The notes under the pieces are model-generated. The model ran no database searches. It had not been told where the DNA came from and saw nothing but the letters and a program-made list of their open reading frames with translations. A stretch of DNA of 64,000 bases from Streptomyces sp. QL37 (GTDB taxonomy: Bacteria > Actinomycetota > Actinomycetes > Streptomycetales > Streptomycetaceae): contig NZ_PTJS01000001.1 in NCBI RefSeq assembly GCF_002941025.1, positions 620,001 to 684,000 of the forward strand. The letters are read 5' to 3'. Positions within the stretch are counted from its first letter, which is position 1; every line of letters starts with the position of its first letter. Of the stretch, positions 8,855 to 17,139 are shown one piece after another. Position numbers and translations under genes: made by a program.

Positions 8855-9922
8855 ATGTCGGACGCCGTACCGGAACCCGTTGTGGTCCAGCCCGTCGTGG
8901 CACCGCTGGCCAGTGCCGCGGTGGTGCTGGTCGCCACGATCGAGCCGGGGGGCGAGTCCGCCGTACGCGATGTGCTGCCCGATCTCGCGGCCTTCGCCCG
9001 GTCGATCGGATTCCGGGTGCCGAGCGCCGGACTCGCGTGCGTGACGGCTTTCGGATCCGACGCCTGGGACCGGCTGTTCGCCGGCCCCAGGCCCGCGCTT
9101 CTCCACCCGTTCCAGGAACTGCGCGGCCCTGTCCACCGTGCTCCGGCGACGCCGGGCGATCTGCTGTTCCACGTCCGCGCGGAGCAGATGGACGTCTGCT
9201 ACGAGTGGGCCTCCCAGCTCCTCGGACGGCTCGGCGACGCGGTGAAGGTCGTCGACGAGGTCCACGGCTTCCGCTACTTCGACCACCGCGACCTGCTCGG
9301 TTTCGTCGACGGCACGGAGAACCCGGTGGGCGACGAGGCGAGGGCCGCGGCCATGGTCGGCCGGGAGGACCCGGACTTCGAGGGCGGCAGCTACGTCGTC
9401 GTGCAGAAGTACCTGCATGACCTGGCCGGATGGAACGGACTCAGCACCGAGGAGCAGGAACGGGTCATCGGCCGTACGAAGTTCACCGACATGGAGCTCG
9501 CCGACGACGTCAAGCCCGCGAATTCGCACGTCGCCCTGAACACCATCACCGAGGACGACGGGACCGAACGCGACATCCTGCGCGCCAACATGCCCTTCGG
9601 CAGCTTCCAGGAGGGCGAGTTCGGGACGTACTTCATCGGATACGCGGCCGATCCCGGGATCACCGAGCAGATGCTCCGCAACATGTTCCTGGGCAGCCCG
9701 CCGGGTACCCACGACCGCATCCTCGACTTCTCCACGGCGGTCACCGGCACGCTCTTCCACGCCCCCAGCGCCGACTTCCTCGACGCTCCTCCTCCGCCGC
9801 CCTCCCCCGCCGGGACCGCAGCCGTCCCGGAGACGCAGCCCGAGGAGCGGCGCTCCCCGGCGACGCCGGTGGTCCGCGACGGTTCGCTGCGCATCGGCAG
9901 CCTGCAAGAAAGCGCCCCGTGA
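8855..9922 (+). CDS. DyP-type haem peroxidase, encapsulin cargo
   Basis: A 355-residue dye-decolorizing peroxidase. The family signature GFVDGTENP (catalytic aspartate included) is near residues 149-157, and a histidine in KPANSHVALN near residue 228 is the likely proximal haem ligand. The last part is a flexible Pro/Ala/Glu-rich tail ending DGSLRIGSLQESAP, which matches the short targeting peptide that loads DyP into encapsulin shells (GSLxIGSL pattern). No export signal is present, as expected for a packaged cytoplasmic enzyme. Its TGA overlaps the ATG of the encapsulin gene by one base, so the two are translationally coupled. Confidence 0.95.
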   Translation: MSDAVPEPVVVQPVVAPLASAAVVLVATIEPGGESAVRDVLPDLAAFARSIGFRVPSAGLACVTAFGSDAWDRLFAGPRPALLHPFQELRGPVHRAPATPGDLLFHVRAEQMDVCYEWASQLLGRLGDAVKVVDEVHGFRYFDHRDLLGFVDGTENPVGDEARAAAMVGREDPDFEGGSYVVVQKYLHDLAGWNGLSTEEQERVIGRTKFTDMELADDVKPANSHVALNTITEDDGTERDILRANMPFGSFQEGEFGTYFIGYAADPGITEQMLRNMFLGSPPGTHDRILDFSTAVTGTLFHAPSADFLDAPPPPPSPAGTAAVPETQPEERRSPATPVVRDGSLRIGSLQESAP

Positions 9923-10719
9923 TGAACAATCTGCACCGCGAGCTCGCTCCCGTCACCGACTCCGCCTGGGGCCAGATCGAGGAAGAGGCCAGACGCACCT
10001 TCAGCCGTCATGTGGCGGGCCGCCGGGTCGTCGACGTCAGCGATCCCATGGGGCCCGGGCTGGCCGCGATCGGCGACGGACACCTGCGTGACATCGACCC
10101 GCCCACCCCCGACGTGTTCGCCCGTGCGCGGACCGCGACTCCGGTCATCGAGTGGCGGGTGCCCTTCACAGTGACCAGGGCGGCCGTCGACGACGTGGAG
10201 CGCGGCTCCGAGGACAGCGACTGGCAGCCGGTCAAGGACGCGGCCCGCACCTGTGCGTTCGCCGAGGACATGGCCGTCATCGACGGCTACGCGTCGGCCG
10301 GCATCACGGGCCTGCGGGACGGTTCCTCGCACGCCCCGCTGCCGCTGCCCGCGGACGCCCGGGACTATCCGGCGACGGTGAGCCAGGCCCTGACCCGGCT
10401 GCGGCTGGCGGGGGTCGACGGGCCGTACCGGCTGCTGCTCGGCGCCGACGCGTTCACCGAGGCCTCCGAGACGTCCGACCACGGCTATCCGGTGACCACC
10501 CATCTGGCGCGGCAGCTCGACGAGCCCATCCTGTGGGCGCCCGCCGTCGCCGGCGGGGTCCTGCTGTCCACCCGCGGGGGTGACTTCGAGCTGTGTCTGG
10601 GCCAGGACCTGTCCATCGGGTATCTGGATCACGACGCGACGAGCATCCGGCTCTACTTCCACCAGGCGTTCACCTTCCGGATGCTGACGCCCGAGGCCGT
10701 GGTCCCGCTCATCGCCTGA
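9922..10719 (+). CDS. Family 1 encapsulin shell protein
   Basis: A 265-residue protein, the usual length of T=1 encapsulins with the HK97 phage capsid fold. It begins MNNLHRELAPVTDSAWGQIE, the conserved N-terminal helix that contacts cargo on the inner surface, and ends in the conserved ..FHQAFTFRMLTPEAVVPL region. Sixty copies would form a shell of about 24 nm that holds the DyP peroxidase encoded just upstream. Start overlaps the DyP stop. Expected role, from the family, is oxidative stress protection or compartmentalised peroxidation; the natural substrate of packaged DyP is unknown. Confidence 0.95.
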   Translation: MNNLHRELAPVTDSAWGQIEEEARRTFSRHVAGRRVVDVSDPMGPGLAAIGDGHLRDIDPPTPDVFARARTATPVIEWRVPFTVTRAAVDDVERGSEDSDWQPVKDAARTCAFAEDMAVIDGYASAGITGLRDGSSHAPLPLPADARDYPATVSQALTRLRLAGVDGPYRLLLGADAFTEASETSDHGYPVTTHLARQLDEPILWAPAVAGGVLLSTRGGDFELCLGQDLSIGYLDHDATSIRLYFHQAFTFRMLTPEAVVPLIA

Positions 10720-10778
10720 AGGCACCGACCTGCGAGGCTCCGATCAACGACACCCGCCGCACCCCACCCACGGACTCC

Positions 10779-12125
10779 GTGCCCGAGCCCTCCCCCGGGT
10801 CGCGCTCCGCGAGATTCGCCGAGGCACTACGCCTCGCGGTGGCGGAAGGACTGCTCGGCGAGGAGCGGCCCCTCGCGGGGTTCCTCGACGCGGACGGGAT
10901 ACGCGACTCCGTCGACGCGCTGCGGGAGGCGTTCGCCGCCGAGCCGGGCGTGAGGGTGCTGCACACCTTCGCCGCGAAGGCCGCGTCGCTGATCCCGGTG
11001 CTGCGGCTGCTCGCCGCCTGCGGCATGGGCTGCGAGGTGGCGGGCCCGGGCGAGCTGAGACTTGCGGTCGAGGCCGGTTTCGCCCCGGCCCGGATCGTCC
11101 TTGACTCACCCGCCAAGACCCGCGACGAACTCCGTCTGGCGCTGGCGCTCGGTATCGCCGTGAACGCGGACAGCTTCGGCGAGGTACGCCGGATCGAGGA
11201 GCTCCGCTCCCCCGGGTCGGCGTCCCTCCTGGGGCTGCGCGTGAATCCGCAGGTGGGCGGCGGCTCGATCGGCGCCATGAGCACGGCGACGGCCACCTCG
11301 AAGTTCGGAGTGGCCCTGCGCGACCCCGGCGCCCGTGAGCGGGTCGTCCGGACCTTCGCGGAACATCCCTGGCTGACCCGGCTGCACGCCCACGTCGGCT
11401 CGCAGGGCTGCCCGCTGGAGCTCATCGCCGCCGGCATCGCCGAGACGTACCGTCTCGCCGAGGAGATCAACGAGGCGCTGGGCACGCACCAGGTCACCGG
11501 GATCGACATCGGCGGCGGGCTGCCGGTCAACTTCGACGACGACGAGACCCGCCCCGCCTTCGCGGAGTACGTGGCGGCGCTCCGGGCCGCGGCTCCGGGC
11601 CTCCTCGACGGGCGCTACGACCTGGTCACCGAATTCGGCAGGTCCCTGCTGGCCAAGAACGGCTTCATCGGGGCGCGGGTGGAGTACACGAAGGACGCGG
11701 GCGGCCGGCGCGTCGCACTCACCCACGCGGGCGCCCAGATCGCCACCCGGACCGTCCTCATGCCCGATGCCTGGCCGCTCAGGGTCGGCGCGTTCGACGG
11801 GGAGGGCCGTCCCCGGAGCGGCCCTGCGATGCTCCAGGACATCGCCGGGCCGTGCTGCTTCGCCGGGGACGTCGTGGCCCACGGCCGGGCACTGCCCGAG
11901 CTGCGGGAAGGCGACTTCGTGGCCCTCTACGACACCGGGGCGTACTACTTCTCCGCTCCATGGGCCTACAACAGCCTGCCCCGGCCGGCCGTGTACGGCT
12001 TCGCCGGGGAATCCGGCGGCCTTCGTTTCGCGCCGGTGCGCGAGGCGCAGTCACTCGACTCGGTGGCGGCGGAGAGCGGACTGCGCCACGCGGACGCACT
12101 GACGGAACTCCACGAGAAGCCCTAG
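10779..12125 (+). CDS. Fold-type III PLP enzyme, diaminopimelate/amino acid decarboxylase-like
   Basis: About 448 residues of the alanine racemase-barrel decarboxylase family. The probable PLP lysine is in HTFAAKAA, near residue 70; the glycine-rich phosphate loop is GIDIGGGLP, and the dimer-partner cysteine region is AGPCCFAGDVVA, with GAYYFSA near the end. These features fit LysA-like decarboxylases, but the protein is diverged and substrate cannot be named. The start is uncertain: GTG at 10779 is the only standard start near the family boundary. It follows the encapsulin stop by only 59 bases on the same strand, so it may belong to the DyP-encapsulin operon, which is unusual. Confidence 0.7.
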   Translation: MPEPSPGSRSARFAEALRLAVAEGLLGEERPLAGFLDADGIRDSVDALREAFAAEPGVRVLHTFAAKAASLIPVLRLLAACGMGCEVAGPGELRLAVEAGFAPARIVLDSPAKTRDELRLALALGIAVNADSFGEVRRIEELRSPGSASLLGLRVNPQVGGGSIGAMSTATATSKFGVALRDPGARERVVRTFAEHPWLTRLHAHVGSQGCPLELIAAGIAETYRLAEEINEALGTHQVTGIDIGGGLPVNFDDDETRPAFAEYVAALRAAAPGLLDGRYDLVTEFGRSLLAKNGFIGARVEYTKDAGGRRVALTHAGAQIATRTVLMPDAWPLRVGAFDGEGRPRSGPAMLQDIAGPCCFAGDVVAHGRALPELREGDFVALYDTGAYYFSAPWAYNSLPRPAVYGFAGESGGLRFAPVREAQSLDSVAAESGLRHADALTELHEKP

Positions 12126-12135
12126 AGGCCCCGGC

Positions 12136-12273
12136 TCACCCCGCCGGCTGGGGCGAGGGCTCCGGCTCCGGAACCGGATCGGGGTTCGGGTTCGGCGGCT
12201 GCGGAATCGGGTCGGGCGCGGGGCCGGGAGGCACGGGGCCCGGCGGCACGGGGTCGGGACTGGGGTGCGTCAT
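12136..12273 (-). CDS. Small proline-rich protein
   Basis: A 45-residue reading frame starting MTHPSPDPVPPGPVPPGP and continuing in PxP repeats to the end. It has a good ribosome site (CTGGAGGACCGAG) directly before the ATG at 12273, which argues that it is expressed. No domain, signal or cysteine is seen. It lies downstream of panD on the same strand. The ribosome site and first nine or ten codons are duplicated at 12546, from which an in-frame reading through the duplicated DNA would give a 136-residue fusion ending in the same peptide. Function unknown. Confidence 0.4.
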   Translation of the reverse strand: MTHPSPDPVPPGPVPPGPAPDPIPQPPNPNPDPVPEPEPSPQPAG

Positions 12274-12786
12274 CTCGGTCCTCCAGGTGCGACGGACGGG
12301 ACGAGTGGATCTCCTCTCCACCGTCTCCCCGTGCGGCTTCCCTCGCCTGCCGAGTCCACACGTACACACCGCGGCTCCTGGCTCCGGAGCCCCGAGCCGG
12401 CACCCGGTGCGGGCTCGAAGGAGATCACGGAACGGTTCAGCCCCCGGCGGGGACGACGGCCTGCGGGCTGCGCTCGGTGCGCGTACCCGGCACCGGGGCG
12501 GAGGCGTCGGCGCGGGCGGCACGGGGTCGGGACTGGGGTGCGTCATCTCGGTCCTCCAGGTGCGACGGACGGGACGAGTGGATCTCCTCTCCACCGTCTC
12601 CCCGTGCGGCTTCCCTCGCCTGCCGAGTCCACACGTACACACCGCGGCTCCTGGCTCCGGAGCCCCGAGCCGGCACCCGGTGCGGGCTCGAAGGAGATCA
12701 CGGAACGGTTCAGCCCCCGGCGGGGACGACGGCCTGCGGGCTGCGCTCGGTGCGCGTACCCGGCACCGGGGCGGAGGCGTCGGCGC
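12242..12786. repeat. Perfect 273-bp tandem direct duplication
   Basis: Bases 12242-12513 are repeated without a mismatch at 12515-12786, a period of 273 bases. The unit holds the last 24-25 codons and stop of panD, the spacer behind it, and the ribosome site plus first codons of the proline-rich gene. 273 is a multiple of three and the unit has no stop in the proline-rich frame, so reading can pass through both copies. panD itself stays intact because the copy nearest it (12710-12786) keeps its true end. Perfect identity means either a recent slip or unequal exchange, or an assembly error. Confidence 0.95.
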
Positions 12787-13138
12787 CCAGGGCGACGATG
12801 CGGTTCCCCGCGTCCACGTGCACGACTCTCGGCACGAGGGCACGGGCCTCGGCGTCGTCGACCTGGGCGTAGCTGATGAGGATGACCAGGTCACCGGGGT
12901 GTACGAGGTGCGCGGCGGCGCCGTTGATCCCGATGACGCCGGAGCCGCGCTCGCCCTCGATGACGTACGTCTCCAGACGGGCACCGTTGTCGATGTCCAC
13001 GATGTGCACGAGCTCGCCGGGCAGCAGATCCGCGGCGTCCATCAGGTCGGCGTCGACCGTGACGGAGCCGACGTAGTGCAGGTCGGCCTGGGTCACGGTG
13101 GCTCGGTGGATCTTGGACTTGTGCATGGTGCGCAGCAC
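12710..13138 (-). CDS. panD: Aspartate 1-decarboxylase
   Basis: A 142-residue PanD precursor. It makes beta-alanine from L-aspartate for pantothenate and coenzyme A. The self-cleavage site Gly-Ser is visible in [10 protein letters not shown] (Ser about residue 25); cleavage makes the pyruvoyl cofactor on the serine. Conserved features follow: the tyrosine in [11 protein letters not shown] and the region [21 protein letters not shown] at 13138 with GAGGAGG upstream gives the family N-terminus (M)[14 protein letters not shown]. The last 20 or so residues ([20 protein letters not shown]) are a low-complexity extension, and exactly this part is inside the 273-bp duplication. Confidence 0.95.
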   Translation of the reverse strand: MLRTMHKSKIHRATVTQADLHYVGSVTVDADLMDAADLLPGELVHIVDIDNGARLETYVIEGERGSGVIGINGAAAHLVHPGDLVILISYAQVDDAEARALVPRVVHVDAGNRIVALGADASAPVPGTRTERSPQAVVPAGG

Positions 13139-13166
13139 TTTGGGCCTCCTCTGAGACGGCTCCCTG

Positions 13167-13181
13167 CCTGCTTTGTGCAGG
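13167..13181. promoter_or_regulatory. Inverted repeat in the panD leader
   Basis: CCTGC-5-GCAGG lies 29-43 bases before the panD start, next to a TTGACC that could be a -35 box on the minus strand. It could be an operator or a short leader hairpin. The rest of the 325-base gap up to 13463 holds no gene that I can support. Confidence 0.25.
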
Positions 13182-13463
13182 TCAAGGGCAGTCTCGACTG
13201 TACACCGGCACGCACCGAACGACATTTGTGAGGAACATAACTCCGGACAGGTGAAAACCTGCTTTCCCCTCGCACCGCCGCCTGTTGAGACGGTCGTCCC
13301 GGAACGCGCGGGGACTGATGCTGACCGGATGCCGACTTGCCTGATGGCCCATCCGACGCGTGCGGGAGGCCCCTCTGCACACACGGATGACGTGCGCCCA
13401 CACACCACCGGCCTGCCGGGCACCGACCTCGCTCCGGCTCACGGGGCACGGCCCCCATGGCCA

Positions 13464-14261
13464 TCAACTGGTCGACGCTCGACCGCACCGGAAGTCGGCT
13501 CGCTGGTCGCCTCCCGCCCGAGGCCCCTTGGCAGCGTGGACCTCACGAGCGGCGGCTTCACCCTCGACATGCGCGACAGCCCGGCGCGCATGAGGGGCCT
13601 CGCCTGTTCCCTGGCAGTCGGCCCACGTGACCGTCCGGTCGCACCACCTGTCGAGCAGCACGCGATCGTGTCCGACGCAAAGGAGCCCCGCGCCCGACCG
13701 GCGTCGGTATTCCTCCACGACGTGGACGAGGGCCGCAGTCGTCGAGGCGTCCAGCATCGCCGTCATCTCGTCACAGATCAGCCAACGCGGACGTAGCACC
13801 AGGGCACGCGCCAGGCAGGCGCGCTGGAGTTGGCCGTCGCTGACCTCGTGCGGGCGACGGGTGAGGAGGTCCATGCCCAGGCCGACGCGGGCCGCCAGTT
13901 CCGGAACCAGTGCGGGTGCCTCGGACGGCCTGCCCGCCGCGCGTAGTGGCTCCGAGATCAGGTCGGTGAGGGTCAGGCGAGGGTCGGCGGAGAGCCGGGG
14001 CTGTTGGAAGACCACGCCGAAGGCGGTTCGTTGCTCACGCGGGGCGCGGTGGCGCCAGCCCCGTGCCTGCTGGCCGTCCATGACGACCTGTCCGGCGTCG
14101 GGTCTGTGCAACAGTGCCGCGACCCTTGCCAGCGTCGATTTGCCGCAGCCACTGGGGCCGAGGAGGCCGACGGACTCTCCGGGGCCGATGGTGAGGTTCG
14201 CGGACCGGACGACCGGAGAGCGCCGGTCGTATCCGGCGGTGATGGCCCGCAGTTCAAGCAT
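13464..14261 (-). CDS. ABC importer ATPase (OppF/DppF type)
   Basis: A 265-residue ABC ATPase, last gene of a five-gene importer operon. Walker A is GLLGPSGCGKSTLA, the signature is VSDGQLQRACLARAL (a D replaces the common G in SGGQ), and Walker B is WLICDEMTAMLD, with the switch histidine in CVGHDRVLL. The C-terminal oligopeptide-type extension seen in full OppF proteins is short. ATG at 14261 overlaps the stop of the preceding ATPase gene, indicating coupling. It would pair with the other ATPase as a heterodimer driving uptake of a peptide, nickel complex or related ligand. Confidence 0.88.
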   Translation of the reverse strand: MLELRAITAGYDRRSPVVRSANLTIGPGESVGLLGPSGCGKSTLARVAALLHRPDAGQVVMDGQQARGWRHRAPREQRTAFGVVFQQPRLSADPRLTLTDLISEPLRAAGRPSEAPALVPELAARVGLGMDLLTRRPHEVSDGQLQRACLARALVLRPRWLICDEMTAMLDASTTAALVHVVEEYRRRSGAGLLCVGHDRVLLDRWCDRTVTWADCQGTGEAPHARRAVAHVEGEAAAREVHAAKGPRAGGDQRADFRCGRASTS

Positions 14262-15255
14262 GCTGGTCCTCCGGTATGTCCAGGTGCGGATGGTGGCAGG
14301 CGGTCCCGTCAGTGAGCGCGGGCAGCCTGCCGCACGCCTCGTCCGCGCGTTCGCAGCGCGCTGCGAACGCGCAGCCGTCAGGGAGCGCGGACAGCTCTGG
14401 CGGCATGCCGGGGACAGGGGTGAAGGCGCGTCCCGGAAGGGCGTTCAGGAGACCGCGCGCGTAGGGATGCCGTGGTCCGGTGGCGCCGAAGAAGTCAGCG
14501 GCGTCTGCCAGTTCCACGATGCGGCTGGCGTACATGACGGCCACCCGATCGGCGATTCGCTCGGCAGCTGCCAGATCGTGGGTGATCAGGAGCAGCGCAC
14601 GGTCCTCCCCCACCTGCCGACGCAGTTCGTCCACCGTGCGTTCCACGAGGTCTCGGTCGAGTCCGGTGGTCGGCTCGTCGGCGAGAAGCAGTGGCGCCTC
14701 GCCGACGAGAGCGAGCGCAGTGGCGGCACGCTGGGCCAGACCGCCGGACAGTTCATGCGGATAGCGGTCCAGATGCCCGGAGGGAAACAAGGCGCGCCCG
14801 GCGGCCGCCTCCCCGGCACGCCGCAATTGCGGCTTCCGCAGCCCGGTGAGCTCCCGCAGGGCTTCCTCCAGTTGGGAGCGCACGGTGCGGACGGGCGTCA
14901 GGTGGGCCGCGGGGCTCTGCGGTACGAGGCCGACGCGTCGCCCCCGCACGGTGCGGGCCAGCGTGCGCTCGTCGGCAGCCAGAAGGTCGATGAGGCCCCC
15001 ACCGGCGGCGTCTCGCAACCGCGCGGTGCCGGCGGTCTCCGCGTTCTGCGGGAGCAGACCGAGCAGCGCCGAGGCGAGCACCGACTTGCCGCAGCCGCTC
15101 TCACCGACGAGGGCGAGACATTCTCCCGGAGCAAGGTCGAAGTCTGCTTCGGTGACCGCGCTGACGTACCGGTCGCCGGGCAGGCGGAACCTGACGGAGA
15201 GTCCCCTCACGGTCAGCGTGGTTTCCCGTCGAGCAGGGGGTGCGGGGACTGTCAC
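14254..15255 (-). CDS. ABC importer ATPase (OppD/DppD type)
   Basis: A 333-residue ABC ATPase. Walker A GESGCGKSVLAS, signature ELSGGLAQRAATALAL, Walker B LLLADEPTTGLD, switch histidine LLITHDLAAAE. The end has the OppD-type C-terminal region with four cysteines (GCAFAARCERADEACGRLPAL and a later TACHHPH), which in relatives can bind an iron-sulfur cluster. GTG at 15255 overlaps the TGA of the permease gene (GTGA junction), so translation is coupled; an upstream ATG would place the start inside the permease gene. Confidence 0.88.
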   Translation of the reverse strand: MTVPAPPARRETTLTVRGLSVRFRLPGDRYVSAVTEADFDLAPGECLALVGESGCGKSVLASALLGLLPQNAETAGTARLRDAAGGGLIDLLAADERTLARTVRGRRVGLVPQSPAAHLTPVRTVRSQLEEALRELTGLRKPQLRRAGEAAAGRALFPSGHLDRYPHELSGGLAQRAATALALVGEAPLLLADEPTTGLDRDLVERTVDELRRQVGEDRALLLITHDLAAAERIADRVAVMYASRIVELADAADFFGATGPRHPYARGLLNALPGRAFTPVPGMPPELSALPDGCAFAARCERADEACGRLPALTDGTACHHPHLDIPEDQHA

Positions 15256-16118
15256 AGCATGAGCTCCGATCGGCGTCGGGGGTTGATCCGTTCCCGCCAG
15301 GCGCCCGCGAGGCCGGCGATCGCGAGTGTGGGCACGATGATGCACAGGCCGGGGAAGAGGGTCGGCCACCAGTCACCGACCAGGAGCGAGCCTCGCGCGC
15401 CCTGCACGAGCGTCCCGAGGCTGGCCTGGTGGGTGGGGAGTCCCAGACCGAGGAAGGACAGCGCTGACTCGTGCCAGATGGCGTGCGGCACCAGGAGTGC
15501 GGCGGCGAGGCTGGCCTGAGGGAGTACAGCGGGCACGAGGTGCCGCGCCACGACTCTCAGCCGTGACGCACCGCCTGAGATCGCCGCGTCGATGTACGGT
15601 CGCGAGCGCAGGGAGAGGACTTCGGCGCGGACGATGCGGGCGGTGGAGAGCCAGTGCGTGAGTGCCACGGAGACGACGACGGGCCAGACGCCGGGCCGGA
15701 ACATGGCGACGATGAAGATGCCGAGAAGCAGGTGCGGAACGGAGGAGAAGACGTCCAGAAGCCGCATCACGACGCGGTCGGCCCAGCCCCCGGTGGCCGC
15801 CGCGAGGGCGCCGACCGCCGTTCCGATGACGGTCGCGACCACAGCCGCGACGACACCCACGAGGAGGGAGACACGCAGCCCGTGGACACAGCGGAGCAGC
15901 AGGTCACGGCCGACGTCGTCCGTACCGAAGGGGTGTGACGGCGACGGCGGCCGCAGTTTGGCGGCCAGGTCGACGGCCTGCTCGTCGAGGTGGACGAGGG
16001 GCGGCACGATCAGCACGGCGAGGACGACGACAGCCACGAGCGTCACGGAGGTGCGCACCCGCCACCTGCGGGTGGAACGGCGCTGCGCGCCCTGCGCGCG
16101 CCAGACGGTCTCAGCCAT
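15252..16118 (-). CDS. ABC importer permease (DppC/NikC type)
   Basis: A 288-residue membrane protein with six predicted helices. The cytoplasmic EAA-type loop is DAAISGGASRLRVVARHLVP, which docks on the ATPase. The N-terminus has the DppC pattern with HPFGTDDVGRDLLLRCVHG before the second helix, typical of the C-type permease of peptide and nickel importers. ATG at 16118 lies just inside the previous gene (overlap of eight bases); a TTG three codons upstream is less likely. It pairs with the B-type permease encoded upstream. Confidence 0.88.
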   Translation of the reverse strand: MAETVWRAQGAQRRSTRRWRVRTSVTLVAVVVLAVLIVPPLVHLDEQAVDLAAKLRPPSPSHPFGTDDVGRDLLLRCVHGLRVSLLVGVVAAVVATVIGTAVGALAAATGGWADRVVMRLLDVFSSVPHLLLGIFIVAMFRPGVWPVVVSVALTHWLSTARIVRAEVLSLRSRPYIDAAISGGASRLRVVARHLVPAVLPQASLAAALLVPHAIWHESALSFLGLGLPTHQASLGTLVQGARGSLLVGDWWPTLFPGLCIIVPTLAIAGLAGAWRERINPRRRSELML

Positions 16119-17139
16119 CGAATCCAACCCTCGGGTCGGTGAGGCCGTACAACAGGTCGGCCATGAGGTTGCCCAGGAGGACCGCGACGGTGGCGAGCGC
16201 GGTCAGCGCGGCGAGGAGCGAGAAGTCCACGGAGGTAGCGGCCTGGACGGTCGCCGCGGCGATGCCGGGCCAGCTGAACACCGTCTCCACCAGGAGCGCG
16301 CCGGTGATCAGTTCGGGCACCCGGGAGCCGACGAGGGTCAGCGCAGGCAGCATCCCGGAACGCAGGGCGTGCCCGACGAGGACGGTCCGATCCCTGAGGC
16401 CACGGGCGCGTGCACCGCGCACGGCGTCGTCGCCGAGAGCGTCACTCACCCCTTGGCGGACGTACAGCACGAACCACGGCAACTGCGAGGTTGCCAGGAC
16501 AGCCGCGGGCAGCACCAGATGGCTCGCGACTTGACCGGCCGTCACAGTGGAGCTGGCGGTGTCGGTCAGGCCGCCGGAGGGCAGTACGCCTAGCTTGAGA
16601 GCGAACAGCCAGACGGCGAGCAGGCCGAGCCAGAACGGCGGAGCCGCCTCGAGGGTGTAGGCGAGAGAGGTGACGGCACGGTCCAACCAGCCGCCCTGGC
16701 TACGGGCGGCGAGCACACCCAGCGTGGTGCCGAGGAGGACAGCGACGACGAACGCGGTGGCGGCCAGGAGCACGGACCAGCCGACGCGCTCGCCGATGGC
16801 GTCCGCCACGGGCTGGCGCAGCGTGCTGGAGTCTCCGAGGTCACCGGAGAGCGCCGAGGTCAGCCAGTGCCACCAGCGTGCGGCCAGCGGCTGATCGACG
16901 CCGAGGTTGGTGCGCAGTTGGTCGAGGGTCTCCTGCGAGGCGGTGAGCCCGGCCGTGCCGGCATACGCCCTGACAGGGTCGAACGGTGAGGCGGCGGCGA
17001 CGGCGAAGACGCCGAAGGTGACGACGAGCAGCACGGGCACGGCGAACAGTGCTCGCCGTGCCGCGAGGCGGGCCATGGGCCCCCAGGGGAGGCGACGGCT
17101 CGACGCCTCCCCACGGCTTCGGGACAGAACCGATCTCAC
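16111..17139 (-). CDS. ABC importer permease (DppB/NikB type)
   Basis: A 342-residue permease with six helices. Features are the N-terminal LAARRALFAVPVLLVVTFGV helix, a large outside loop with LDQLRTNLGVDQPLAARW, and the EAA-type loop ARARGLRDRTVLVGHALR. GTG at 17139 overlaps the stop of the solute-binding protein gene in a GTGA junction, as with other genes in this operon; an ATG at 17076 would remove 21 N-terminal residues and is also possible. Family role is the transmembrane channel half for peptides, nickel or similar solutes. Confidence 0.88.
   Translation of the reverse strand: MRSVLSRSRGEASSRRLPWGPMARLAARRALFAVPVLLVVTFGVFAVAAASPFDPVRAYAGTAGLTASQETLDQLRTNLGVDQPLAARWWHWLTSALSGDLGDSSTLRQPVADAIGERVGWSVLLAATAFVVAVLLGTTLGVLAARSQGGWLDRAVTSLAYTLEAAPPFWLGLLAVWLFALKLGVLPSGGLTDTASSTVTAGQVASHLVLPAAVLATSQLPWFVLYVRQGVSDALGDDAVRGARARGLRDRTVLVGHALRSGMLPALTLVGSRVPELITGALLVETVFSWPGIAAATVQAATSVDFSLLAALTALATVAVLLGNLMADLLYGLTDPRVGFDG

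Noticed and set aside
10743..10745. ATC as the start codon of the PLP enzyme
   Set aside because: It has a GAGG at good spacing, but ATC starts are extremely rare. GTG at 10779 is more likely.
12136..12273. Proline-rich peptide as a RiPP precursor
   Set aside because: No modification enzyme or transporter gene lies nearby, and it has no Cys, Ser or Thr-rich core.
12136..12984. 282-residue minus-strand frame containing the duplicated unit
   Set aside because: Its first part is an alternative frame of panD. Only the 45-residue end with its own ribosome site is supported.
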